From PGZG01 sp040235405 (GTDB lineage Bacteria > Pseudomonadota > Gammaproteobacteria > Pseudomonadales > Alcanivoracaceae): a stretch of DNA of 25,701 bases. The stretch covers positions 1 to 25,701 of the forward strand of contig JBECKT010000011.1 in assembly GCA_040235405.1 (NCBI GenBank), in the 5' to 3' direction. Below, in pieces: positions 14,484 through 21,121 of the stretch (the first letter of the stretch is position 1; every line of letters starts with the position of its first letter). Below the pieces are notes generated by a model. It saw only the letters and a program-made list of their open reading frames with translations. It was not told the origin of the DNA and did not search any database. A program made the translations under genes and the position numbers.

Positions 14484-14542
14484 AACGGCCGATCGGCCGC
14501 GATTCTTCTCACGATAATTCGCGGTCGGTCGACCGCTCCTAC
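14484..14542 (+). repeat. Bipartite palindromic repeat, copy C
   Basis: ACGGCCGATCGGCCGCGAT is followed after a short loop by TCGCGGTCGGTCGACCGC and CTCCTAC. The order of the two palindromes (CC/GG form first, TC/GA form second) is as in the 2262-2370 element, but the terminal inverted repeats are absent. It fills most of the 91-base gap between the acetolactate synthase stop and the aldehyde dehydrogenase start, and would fold into a hairpin in their shared transcript. Confidence 0.7.
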
Positions 14543-14548
14543 ACGAGT

Positions 14549-16189
14549 CTAGAGTTTTGCTGCCAGTTCGCGGATATCGTGGTTCAGCACCTGGTGGTTC
14601 TGGCTGTAATCGACCTGTACATCAATCAGGTGAACACCGCCGGTATTGAAACATTTTTCCAGCACCGGTTTGAACTCGGCAGTGCTGGCCAGACGGTGAC
14701 CATGGGCGCCGTAGGCCTGAGCGTAGGCGACAAAATCCGGGTTGCCGAAATCCAGACCGAAGTCGCGGAACGCCATATGCGCCTGCTTCCACTTGATCAT
14801 GCCGTAGCCGTCATCACGCAGCACCAGAATGACCAGATCAAGGCCGAGACGCACCGCGGTTTCCAGCTCCTGCGAGTTCATCATGAAACCGCCGTCGCCG
14901 CAGACGGCGACCACACGGCGATTCGGATAGACCAGCTTGGCGGCCATGGCCGAAGGCAGGCCGGCGCCCATGGTGGCCAGCGCGTTGTCGAGCAGCACGG
15001 TGTTCGGTTTATGGGCCGGATAGTTTCGGGCAAACCAGATCTTGTACATGCCGTTGTCGAGAGCAATGATGCTGTCGTCCGGCATGGCCTCGCGCAGTTC
15101 GCGCACCAGGCGCTGTGGCAGCATCGGGAAGCGATCGTCCTGTGCGCCGTCACGGATATGCTCCTGCAGGGCGTCACGGATGCGATTGAAATCGGCAAAG
15201 CTCCAGTGTGCTTGTGGCTCAAGGTGCTCCTTGAGTTGCCACAGGCTGTTGGCGATATCACCGATCACTTCGATCTGCGGGAAATAGACCGGATCGACCT
15301 GGGCGGAATTGAAGTTCACATGGACGACTTCAGCGCCGCCGGGGCGCATGAAGAAGGGCGGCTTCTCGACCACGTCGTGGCCGACATTGATGATCAGGTC
15401 GGCCTGATGAATGGCGCGGTGGACGAAATCGCCATCGGACAGGGCGGTGTTGCCGATAAAGTGCGGGCTGTGTTCGTCAATCACACCCTTGCCCATCTGG
15501 GTGGTCACCACCGGGATGCCGAGTTTTTCGATAAAGGCATGAACCATCTTGGCGGTGAGCTTGCGGTTGGCGGCGGCGCCGAGCAGCAGCAGCGGCTTGC
15601 GTGCGGCACTGATCGCTTCCACGGCCTTGCGAATGGCTTTTTCTTCCGGCACCGGACGGCGATGGCTGCTCGGCTGCAGCACCGGCGTTGGTGAATGTTC
15701 GCGGGCGATATCTTCCGGCAGTTCCAGATGGGTGGCGCCGGGGCGCTCTTCCTGGGCCAGCCGGAATGCTTCGCGAATTCGTGATGGCACACTGTCACCG
15801 CTGACGATCTGCCGGGTGAACTTGGTCAGCGGCCGCATCATGTCGACCACGTCGATAATCTGGAACTGGCCCTGCTTGGAGCTCTTGATCGGCTTCTGCC
15901 CGGTGATCATCACCATCGGCATGGCGCCGAGCTGGGCGTAGGCGGCGGCGGTGACGAGGTTGGTGGCACCGGGGCCCAGGGTGGCGAGGCAGACACCGGC
16001 CTTGCCGGTGAGGCGGCCGTAGGTGGCGGCCATAAAGCCGGCGGCCTGTTCATGGCGGGTCACTACCAGTTTGATCTTCGAGCCGCGTAACGATTCGAGC
16101 AGGTCGAGGTTTTCTTCTCCGGGAATGGCAAAGACATACTCCACCCCTTCCGCTTCAAGGGCACGGACAAACAGGTCCGAGGCTTTCAT
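14549..16189 (-). CDS. Acetolactate synthase large subunit, catabolic AlsS-like
   Basis: A 546-residue thiamine-diphosphate enzyme. The N-terminal domain has EYVFAIPGEENLDLLESL and the cofactor-activating Glu47 in TRHEQAAG. The C-terminal domain has GDGG (431-434) with the downstream LRDDGYGM segment, which binds magnesium and diphosphate. It condenses two pyruvates to acetolactate and CO2. Length and the lack of an adjacent small regulatory subunit fit the catabolic AlsS/BudB form better than the biosynthetic IlvB form. Related decarboxylases such as glyoxylate carboligase cannot be fully excluded. I start at 16189, where GGAG lies 7 bases upstream; another ATG is at 16201 and the frame is open to 16336. 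It is followed by the aldehyde dehydrogenase. Confidence 0.85.
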   Translation of the reverse strand: MKASDLFVRALEAEGVEYVFAIPGEENLDLLESLRGSKIKLVVTRHEQAAGFMAATYGRLTGKAGVCLATLGPGATNLVTAAAYAQLGAMPMVMITGQKPIKSSKQGQFQIIDVVDMMRPLTKFTRQIVSGDSVPSRIREAFRLAQEERPGATHLELPEDIAREHSPTPVLQPSSHRRPVPEEKAIRKAVEAISAARKPLLLLGAAANRKLTAKMVHAFIEKLGIPVVTTQMGKGVIDEHSPHFIGNTALSDGDFVHRAIHQADLIINVGHDVVEKPPFFMRPGGAEVVHVNFNSAQVDPVYFPQIEVIGDIANSLWQLKEHLEPQAHWSFADFNRIRDALQEHIRDGAQDDRFPMLPQRLVRELREAMPDDSIIALDNGMYKIWFARNYPAHKPNTVLLDNALATMGAGLPSAMAAKLVYPNRRVVAVCGDGGFMMNSQELETAVRLGLDLVILVLRDDGYGMIKWKQAHMAFRDFGLDFGNPDFVAYAQAYGAHGHRLASTAEFKPVLEKCFNTGGVHLIDVQVDYSQNHQVLNHDIRELAAKL

Positions 16190-16420
16190 TACAGGCTCCA
16201 TCAGCTGGGAAACATGGTTCCTCACTATAGACCTTTCTCGCCGGTGTGAAACCAGCGCGTGCCGATGTGATGTATTGACAAATGGTATGACGACGAGTGG
16301 GTATGTGGTTTTTCCGGGGGAGACAGATCCATGCACCCTCGGGGCACATGCTGCAGCTTGAGCAGGCGCTCTGCGCTGCGTTCGTCCGGCCGCCGGAGGG
16401 CGGCCTTTAGCGGGTGCTGG

Positions 16421-16621
16421 TCAGTGCAGCACGCCGTCGCTGTTTTCGCAGAACTCGAGGAATTCCTCGACGCTCATGTCGCGGCTGTCGACGACGCCGA
16501 GTTGTTCCATGAGTTGTTCTTTCAGCTGGCTGACCACGGTGGTCATGATGGTCAGGGTTTCTTCCACTTGTTCGATGGTGCCGAGCAGGTCTTCCGGGTC
16601 CAGATCGAGTGGTTCGCTCAC
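16421..16621 (-). CDS. Small acidic protein of unknown function
   Basis: A 66-residue protein starting with GTG at 16621 after a GAGGA ribosome site. It is acidic and predicted mostly helical: EDLLGTIEQVEETLTIM, then VVSQLKEQLMEQLGV with heptad-like hydrophobic spacing that could form a coiled coil, then a second acidic helix MSVEEFLEFCENSDG. There is no signal peptide or membrane segment. I do not recognise the family. It occupies the place after pth where ychF is found in many related genomes. Its good ribosome site, biased composition and clean fit between neighbours argue that it is real. Confidence 0.6.
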   Translation of the reverse strand: MSEPLDLDPEDLLGTIEQVEETLTIMTTVVSQLKEQLMEQLGVVDSRDMSVEEFLEFCENSDGVLH

Positions 16622-16810
16622 GCTGCGTTCCTCGTCATCGGAATGGGATGTGGCTTTGTGCCACGACTTCGAGTGTGCCTGTGATTTTTTCTGTTGTCGA
16701 AGGGAAATTTTGTCTGGTTTGGGGGGATTGTTGGTGTGAGATTTATCGGATCCTGATATGGAGGTTCGATCGTTACGGCCTTCAGGTGCGCCGCTACCGG
16801 AATGGTCGCG

Positions 16811-17398
16811 TCAGGCCTTGAAGCCGTTCAGGCTGTTCATCACCCGGTTGATGTCGCCGCGCAGGATGTCGGCGCTGTAGCTCACCGCTTCATCAATCGC
16901 ACGTTCGATTTTTTCCCGGTCTGCGGCGGGCGGCTTGCCGAGCACGTGTGGCGTCACCATGGCGGCGTTGCCGGGATGGCCGATGCCCACACGCAGGCGA
17001 ATGAAATTGTTCTGATTAGCGTGACAGCTGACGATATCGCGCAGGCCGTTGTGGCCACCGTGGCCGCCGCCGATTTTCAGGCGAACGGTGCCCGGGGCAA
17101 GGTCGAGTTCATCGTGTGCCACCAGCATCTGCGGGGTCGGAATCTTGAAAAAATTCGCCAGCGCCGAGGTCGCCTGACCACTGCGATTCATGTAGGTGGT
17201 GGGGATCAGCAGGCGCACCTGATTTCCCTCAAAACTGAAGGTGCCGGTGAGGCCGGAATATTTCCTGTCTTCAGAAAGCGAAACGCCCCGGCTGCGCGCA
17301 AGGGCGTTGACGTACCAGGCGCCGGCGTTGTGGCGGGTGTCCTCGTACTCGCGGCCCGGATTGCCCAGGCCAACGATTAACAGAACCGGTTCCGCCAC
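16811..17398 (-). CDS. pth: Peptidyl-tRNA hydrolase
   Basis: A 195-residue protein of the usual Pth length. It begins LLIVGLGNPGREYEDTRHNAG, carrying the conserved Asn13 and catalytic His23. TYMNRSG holds the substrate-binding asparagine, and HDELDLAPG and GGGHGGHNGLRDI complete the family signature. It releases tRNA from peptidyl-tRNA that has dropped off the ribosome, and it acts in the cytoplasm. It starts 35 bases after the rplY stop on the same strand, the common rplY-pth order, so the two are likely co-transcribed. Confidence 0.97.
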   Translation of the reverse strand: MAEPVLLIVGLGNPGREYEDTRHNAGAWYVNALARSRGVSLSEDRKYSGLTGTFSFEGNQVRLLIPTTYMNRSGQATSALANFFKIPTPQMLVAHDELDLAPGTVRLKIGGGHGGHNGLRDIVSCHANQNNFIRLRVGIGHPGNAAMVTPHVLGKPPAADREKIERAIDEAVSYSADILRGDINRVMNSLNGFKA

Positions 17399-17433
17399 AA
17401 CGTCAGATCCCTCTATGACTTAACAAACAGCTA

Positions 17434-18063
17434 TCAGGCTTCTGGCTCGCCTTCGCCTTCGCCGGCAGCTTCGTCATCTGCGGTGGCGCCTTTCTTGGCG
17501 TGTACTGCTACTATCGGCAGGTCGTGCTGGTGGGCCAGCTGGACCAGTTCAACGCCTTTTGGCAGTTTGATGTCGGACAGGTGAACGATCTGGTTCAGCT
17601 TGATGTCGGTCATGTCGACTTCAAGAAATTCCGGCAGGTTCTGCGGCAGACAGCTGACTTCAACTTCAGCCAGGTTGTGCTGGATTTCGCCGCCTTCGTT
17701 CTTCACGCCAGTGCACTTGTCTTCGTTCAGGAAGTGAACCGGAACCATCATGGTGATCTTGTGGGTCTTGTCGACGCGCAGGAAGTCTGCGTGCATCGGG
17801 AAACCCTTGGCCGGGTGGCGCTGCAGGTCACGGATAACGGCCTGCTCTTTCTTGCCGCCCACATTGATGGTCAGGATATGGCTGTAGAAGGCTTCGTTTT
17901 CCAGCGCCTTGACCAGCTCGCGGGTCTCGATGCTGATCATTTCCGGTGCTGTCTCACCACCGTAGATGATGCCCGGGATACGTGCGGTATGACGCAGGCG
18001 GCGGCTCGCACCTTTCCCGGCGTCGGCACGGGCCTCGGCATTCAGGGTAAATTCGTTGCTCAT
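17434..18063 (-). CDS. rplY: 50S ribosomal protein L25, long CTC form
   Basis: A 209-residue protein with an N-terminal L25 domain (FTLNAEARADAGKGASRRLR, IPGIIYGG) that binds 5S rRNA, and a C-terminal TL5/CTC domain ending in a very acidic tail (DDEAAGEGEGEPEA). This is longer than the 94-residue E. coli L25 and matches the general-stress CTC form seen in Pseudomonas-like bacteria. I start at 18063, where GGAGA precedes the ATG; the frame is open to 18114. Upstream lies the 529-base gap to prs that holds the two large inverted repeats. The prs terminator suggests rplY has its own promoter. Confidence 0.95.
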   Translation of the reverse strand: MSNEFTLNAEARADAGKGASRRLRHTARIPGIIYGGETAPEMISIETRELVKALENEAFYSHILTINVGGKKEQAVIRDLQRHPAKGFPMHADFLRVDKTHKITMMVPVHFLNEDKCTGVKNEGGEIQHNLAEVEVSCLPQNLPEFLEVDMTDIKLNQIVHLSDIKLPKGVELVQLAHQHDLPIVAVHAKKGATADDEAAGEGEGEPEA

Positions 18064-18228
18064 GGGACTCTCCAAAAGGTCATGTTCCGCTGCAATCCGC
18101 GACCAGAACTGCATACGGCCCGCCAGCCGGAAGGGCTCGCGGGGGCGCGATTATGGGCGAATCCCGGTCTGAAATCCACTGTCGGTGCTGTTGTCGGAGT
18201 GGCGAGAGGGATTGTAGTGATCCTCGCC

Positions 18229-18341
18229 GGCCCCATCCGTTTTCGGGCCTTTCCGGGACACGCGGCAAGTACGTCCCTGTAGCTCCTCTCCGCCATCCCT
18301 GGCTCCGAGGGTCCCGGAAAGGCCCGAAAACGGATGGGGCC
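18229..18341 (-). repeat. Long hairpin element D with 31-bp perfect arms
   Basis: The arms 18229-18259 and 18311-18341 are perfect inverted repeats of 31 bp (starting GGCCCCATCCG and ending CCGGGAC). They enclose a 51-base core. On the minus strand the core holds a GCCAGGGATGGC hairpin and then CAGGGACGTACTTGCCGCG. It matches the core of element E (18418-18469) along its length with one gap, while the arms of the two elements are unrelated except for GGCC at the outer and CCGGGAC at the inner end. It lies between prs and rplY, outside both coding regions. Confidence 0.85.
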
Positions 18342-18386
18342 TCGCATCTGCTTTTTCTGCAGCGCCGGGGAAACAGTAATGAGTGA

Positions 18387-18500
18387 GGCCAGAGAGGCTG
18401 CAAGCACCTCCCGGGACTGTGTGAGGCATGGATGCCGAACGCAAGCCTCCAGGGATGGATTCACGGCGGGTCCCGGGAGGTGCTTGCAGCCTCTCTGGCC
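18387..18500 (+). repeat. Long hairpin element E with 31-bp perfect arms
   Basis: The arms 18387-18417 and 18470-18500 are perfect 31-bp inverted repeats (GGCCAGAGAGG outside, CCGGGAC inside) around a 52-base core. The core carries the hairpin GGCATGGATGCC (18425-18436) and CAGGGATGGATTCACGGCG. Relative to element D the core is in the opposite orientation. The hairpin second and eleventh positions are G-C here and C-G in D, a compensatory change that keeps the pairing. Confidence 0.85.
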
Positions 18501-18543
18501 GGGACGTTCACTGCGATCAATAACGGGCATACAACGGGCAAAC

Positions 18544-18571
18544 AAAAAAGGCCGCCATAACAGGCGGCCTT
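18544..18571 (-). terminator. Rho-independent terminator of prs
   Basis: On the minus strand AAGGCCGCC, a TGTTAT loop and GGCGGCCTT are followed by TTTTTT. The stem lies about 20 bases past the prs stop. It should end the ispE-tRNA-prs transcript before the two long hairpin elements and rplY. Confidence 0.85.
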
Positions 18572-18592
18572 CTTATCGGTCTGGCAGAGCGG

Positions 18593-19552
18593 TCAGATCA
18601 GCTCCAGCCGGTCAAACATCGCCGACAGCGACTCTTCGTTGTTGATGCGGCGGATGGTCTCGGCCAGCATCGGCGCCAGCGACAGCACGCGGATGCGGCC
18701 GGTGGCCCTGGCCGCCTCGGACAGCGGTACCGTGTCGGTGACCACCAGCTGATCCAGCGACGACTTGCTGATGTTGTCGATGGCCGGACCAGACAGGATC
18801 GGGTGGGTACAGTAGGCAATCACTTTCTTGGCGCCGTGTTCTTTCAGGGCTTGAGCCGCCTTGCACAGGGTGCCGGCGGTGTCGACCATATCGTCGACGA
18901 TCACGCAGCTGCGGCCTTCCACTTCACCGATGATGTGCATGACCTGCGATTCGTTCGCTTTCGGCCGGCGCTTGTCGATGATCGCCAGATCGGCGTCGTC
19001 CAGCTGCTTGGCCAGTGCCCGGGCCCGAACTACACCGCCGACGTCCGGTGATACCACCATCAGGTCGTCATAGTTCTGCCGTTCGATATCGGCAACGATC
19101 AGCGGGGTGGCGTAAACGTTATCCACCGGAATATCAAAGAAGCCCTGAATCTGATCAGCGTGCAGATCCACCGTTACCACGCGGTCAACACCCACGCCGG
19201 TAATCATGTCGGCAACAACCTTGGCGGTGATCGGTACGCGTGCCGAGCGCACCCGACGATCCTGGCGCGAATAGCCGAAGTAGGGCACCACGGCAGTGAT
19301 GCGGCCGGCGGAGGAGCGACGCAGGGCGTCGGCCATTACTACCAGTTCCATCAGGTTATCGTTGGTCGGTGCGCAGGTGGACTGGACAATAAACACATCC
19401 TTGCCGCGCACGTTTTCATGAATTTCGATGGACACTTCGCCGTCACTGAAAGTGCCGACGTCGGCGGCGCCGAGGGGGATGTTCAGGTGGCGCACCATGG
19501 CGCGGGCAAGTTCGGGGGTGGCGTTGCCGGTAAAGACCACGAGCTTGGACAC
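18593..19552 (-). CDS. prs: Ribose-phosphate pyrophosphokinase
   Basis: A 319-residue PRPP synthetase of normal bacterial length. FTGNATPELARAM and FSDGEVSIEIHENVRG form the N-terminal phosphoribosyltransferase-like half. VVSPDVGGVVRARALAKQL and VDDMVDTAGTLCKAA are the ribose-phosphate and PRPP loops. It makes PRPP from ribose 5-phosphate and ATP for purine, pyrimidine, histidine and NAD synthesis. The start is GTG at 19552 with GGAGA upstream. It lies 68 bases after tRNA-Gln on the same strand and is followed by a strong terminator. Confidence 0.97.
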   Translation of the reverse strand: MSKLVVFTGNATPELARAMVRHLNIPLGAADVGTFSDGEVSIEIHENVRGKDVFIVQSTCAPTNDNLMELVVMADALRRSSAGRITAVVPYFGYSRQDRRVRSARVPITAKVVADMITGVGVDRVVTVDLHADQIQGFFDIPVDNVYATPLIVADIERQNYDDLMVVSPDVGGVVRARALAKQLDDADLAIIDKRRPKANESQVMHIIGEVEGRSCVIVDDMVDTAGTLCKAAQALKEHGAKKVIAYCTHPILSGPAIDNISKSSLDQLVVTDTVPLSEAARATGRIRVLSLAPMLAETIRRINNEESLSAMFDRLELI

Positions 19553-19620
19553 AGGTGTCTCCTGGTTTCGTCAGTGCTGACGTCAGCGATGTGCAGGAAA
19601 TCAATCGGCGAGAAAAAAAT

Positions 19621-19696
19621 TGGCTGGGGTGCCAGGACTCGAACCTGGGAATGACGGGATCAAAACCCGTTGCCTTACCAACTTGGCGACACCCCA
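19621..19696 (-). tRNA. tRNA-Gln (anticodon TTG)
   Basis: A 76-nt tRNA on the minus strand. The acceptor stem pairs TGGGGTG with CACCCCA, followed by GCCA with an encoded CCA end. The anticodon loop TTTTGAT, closed by CGGG and CCCG, gives anticodon TTG, which reads CAA for glutamine. The T arm GTTCGAGTC is intact. It starts 4 bases after the ispE stop and precedes prs, so it is probably cut from the shared transcript. Confidence 0.97.
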
Positions 19697-19700
19697 ACAC

Positions 19701-20561
19701 TTACCTTGCTGTGTTCCGCAGTTGCGCCAGCGCTACATGGGCGGGCGATTCATTCACACTGCGGGCCACGAAACCTTGCCATGCGGATGGCAATCGGCGA
19801 AGCACGTCTTCACCTTGTTGCTGGTCGGCGACGCGGGCAAAAATACATGCGCCGGTGCCGGTCAGTCGGGCGTTACCCGTCTGCTTTCTGAGCCAGTCCA
19901 GTGCCTCGCGAATATCGGGAAAAAGCCGCGTGACAACCGGTTCGCAATCGTTGCGGAAGAGAGTCTCCGCACCCGGTCCAAGAAAGGCCGCTACTCTACT
20001 TTCGGGGGTATGCCTTGTCAATTGCGGATCGGCGAAAATTGCGGCGGTTGAAACACTTACGCCGGGATGGACGACAACATGGATTTGTGCGGGCAGATCA
20101 AGCGGCTGCAATTGCTCGCCGACCCCTTCGGCCCAGGCGCTGTGGCCACGGACGAATACCGGAACATCGGCACCGAGGGTCAGGCCGATCCTGGCCAGTT
20201 CATCAATGCCAAGCTGCAACCGCCACAGGTGGTTGAGACCGAGCAGGGCAGTGGCAGCGTCGCTGGAGCCACCACCAAGCCCGCCACCCGCCGGCAGCCG
20301 TTTATCAAGCCTGATCGCGGCCCCCTGTTGGCAGCCGGTGGCGGCCTGCAGCGCGCGCGCTGCACGCATTATCAGATTGTTGTCGCCGCCGAGTTCCGCT
20401 GGCGCTTCCAGTGTCAGTTGCTCCGCTGGTGAAAAATGCAGGGTGTCGCCACTATCCAGCAGGGCAAATACGGTTTGCAGGGTGTGGTAGCCATCAGCGC
20501 GGCGGCCGGTGATATGCAGGAACAGGTTCAGTTTTGCCGGTGCCGGCAGGCTGAAACTCAC
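19701..20561 (-). CDS. ispE: 4-diphosphocytidyl-2-C-methyl-D-erythritol kinase
   Basis: A 286-residue GHMP kinase: LPAPAKLNLFLHITGRR at the N-terminus, the ATP-binding LPAGGGLGGGSSDAA in the middle, and LTGTGACIFA near the end. It phosphorylates CDP-methylerythritol in the non-mevalonate isoprenoid pathway. I choose GTG at 20561: GGGAG lies 8 bases before it, and it overlaps the lolB stop as GTGA. An ATG at 20576 would add five residues (MGAAA) and is the alternative. It is the third gene of a TPR-lolB-ispE run whose transcript appears to continue into tRNA-Gln and prs. Confidence 0.95.
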   Translation of the reverse strand: MSFSLPAPAKLNLFLHITGRRADGYHTLQTVFALLDSGDTLHFSPAEQLTLEAPAELGGDNNLIMRAARALQAATGCQQGAAIRLDKRLPAGGGLGGGSSDAATALLGLNHLWRLQLGIDELARIGLTLGADVPVFVRGHSAWAEGVGEQLQPLDLPAQIHVVVHPGVSVSTAAIFADPQLTRHTPESRVAAFLGPGAETLFRNDCEPVVTRLFPDIREALDWLRKQTGNARLTGTGACIFARVADQQQGEDVLRRLPSAWQGFVARSVNESPAHVALAQLRNTAR

Positions 20562-21121
20562 GGCAGCGGCTCCCATTTGCGGATCACCAGGGTGAAGCGC
20601 TGGTCGTCATGGCTGGCGCGGATGCGTTGTGGCAGCGCCAGTTCGCCGCTGGGCAGATAGTCGGAAAAGGTCAGGGACCAGCCAAGTTGCTGAAGTGCGG
20701 TTAACTGGCCGAGCTCGTTACGCTGCTCCTCGCCGGGGGCATCCGGCCAGGGCAGGCCGCGGACCCAGAATTGCAGGGCCTCCACCGGCAACCACAGGCC
20801 GGTCAGCCGCCAGGCCAGCTCGGCGCTGCTGGCGGCGCTCAGCTGCTCCTTGCCGGTATCCAGCTCTGCACTACCCGGTGCCCAGAACAGTCGGGCACTG
20901 CCAATGCCGACCGGACCGGAGAAATGGATTTCCCCCTCGGGATGGCGCTGGCGCCAGTCAATGCTTGCCGAGCCACCGTCGTTGCCGGCGCGATAGCCGA
21001 GCCGGCCGGACAGGTTCCAGTTCTGCAGGGTGGCGACGCTGTCCGGCAGGGGGCCGACCGGGGGGCGAGTCTGGCAGGCGCCGAGCAGCAGCATCAGCGC
21101 AACCAGTGACAGTCTGATCAT
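20558..21121 (-). CDS. lolB: Outer membrane lipoprotein LolB
   Basis: A 187-residue lipoprotein. MIRLSLVALMLLLGAC is a signal peptide with lipobox LLGAC and lipidated Cys16. The mature part has NWNLSGRLGYRAG and WRQRHPEGEIHFSGPVG, as in LolB, then SFSDYLPSG-like strands of the half-barrel. LolB takes lipoproteins from the periplasmic carrier LolA and places them in the outer membrane. Its ATG overlaps the upstream TPR gene stop by four bases (ATGA), and its own stop overlaps ispE. lolB-ispE is a classic pairing in this group of bacteria. Confidence 0.93.
   Translation of the reverse strand: MIRLSLVALMLLLGACQTRPPVGPLPDSVATLQNWNLSGRLGYRAGNDGGSASIDWRQRHPEGEIHFSGPVGIGSARLFWAPGSAELDTGKEQLSAASSAELAWRLTGLWLPVEALQFWVRGLPWPDAPGEEQRNELGQLTALQQLGWSLTFSDYLPSGELALPQRIRASHDDQRFTLVIRKWEPLP

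Noticed and set aside
14456..15694. A 412-codon plus-strand frame opposite the acetolactate synthase
   Set aside because: It is antisense to a gene with clear thiamine-diphosphate motifs. No ribosome site or family resemblance was seen.
16388..16405. GGCCGCC-GGAG-GGCGGCC hairpin as a terminator of the 66-residue gene
   Set aside because: On the minus strand no T-run follows the stem, and on the plus strand there are only three T. It may act weakly, but it does not meet the usual criteria.
19576..19587. The 12-bp palindrome GCTGACGTCAGC upstream of prs as an operator
   Set aside because: No regulator or promoter elements could be tied to it, and 12-bp palindromes occur by chance in GC-rich DNA.
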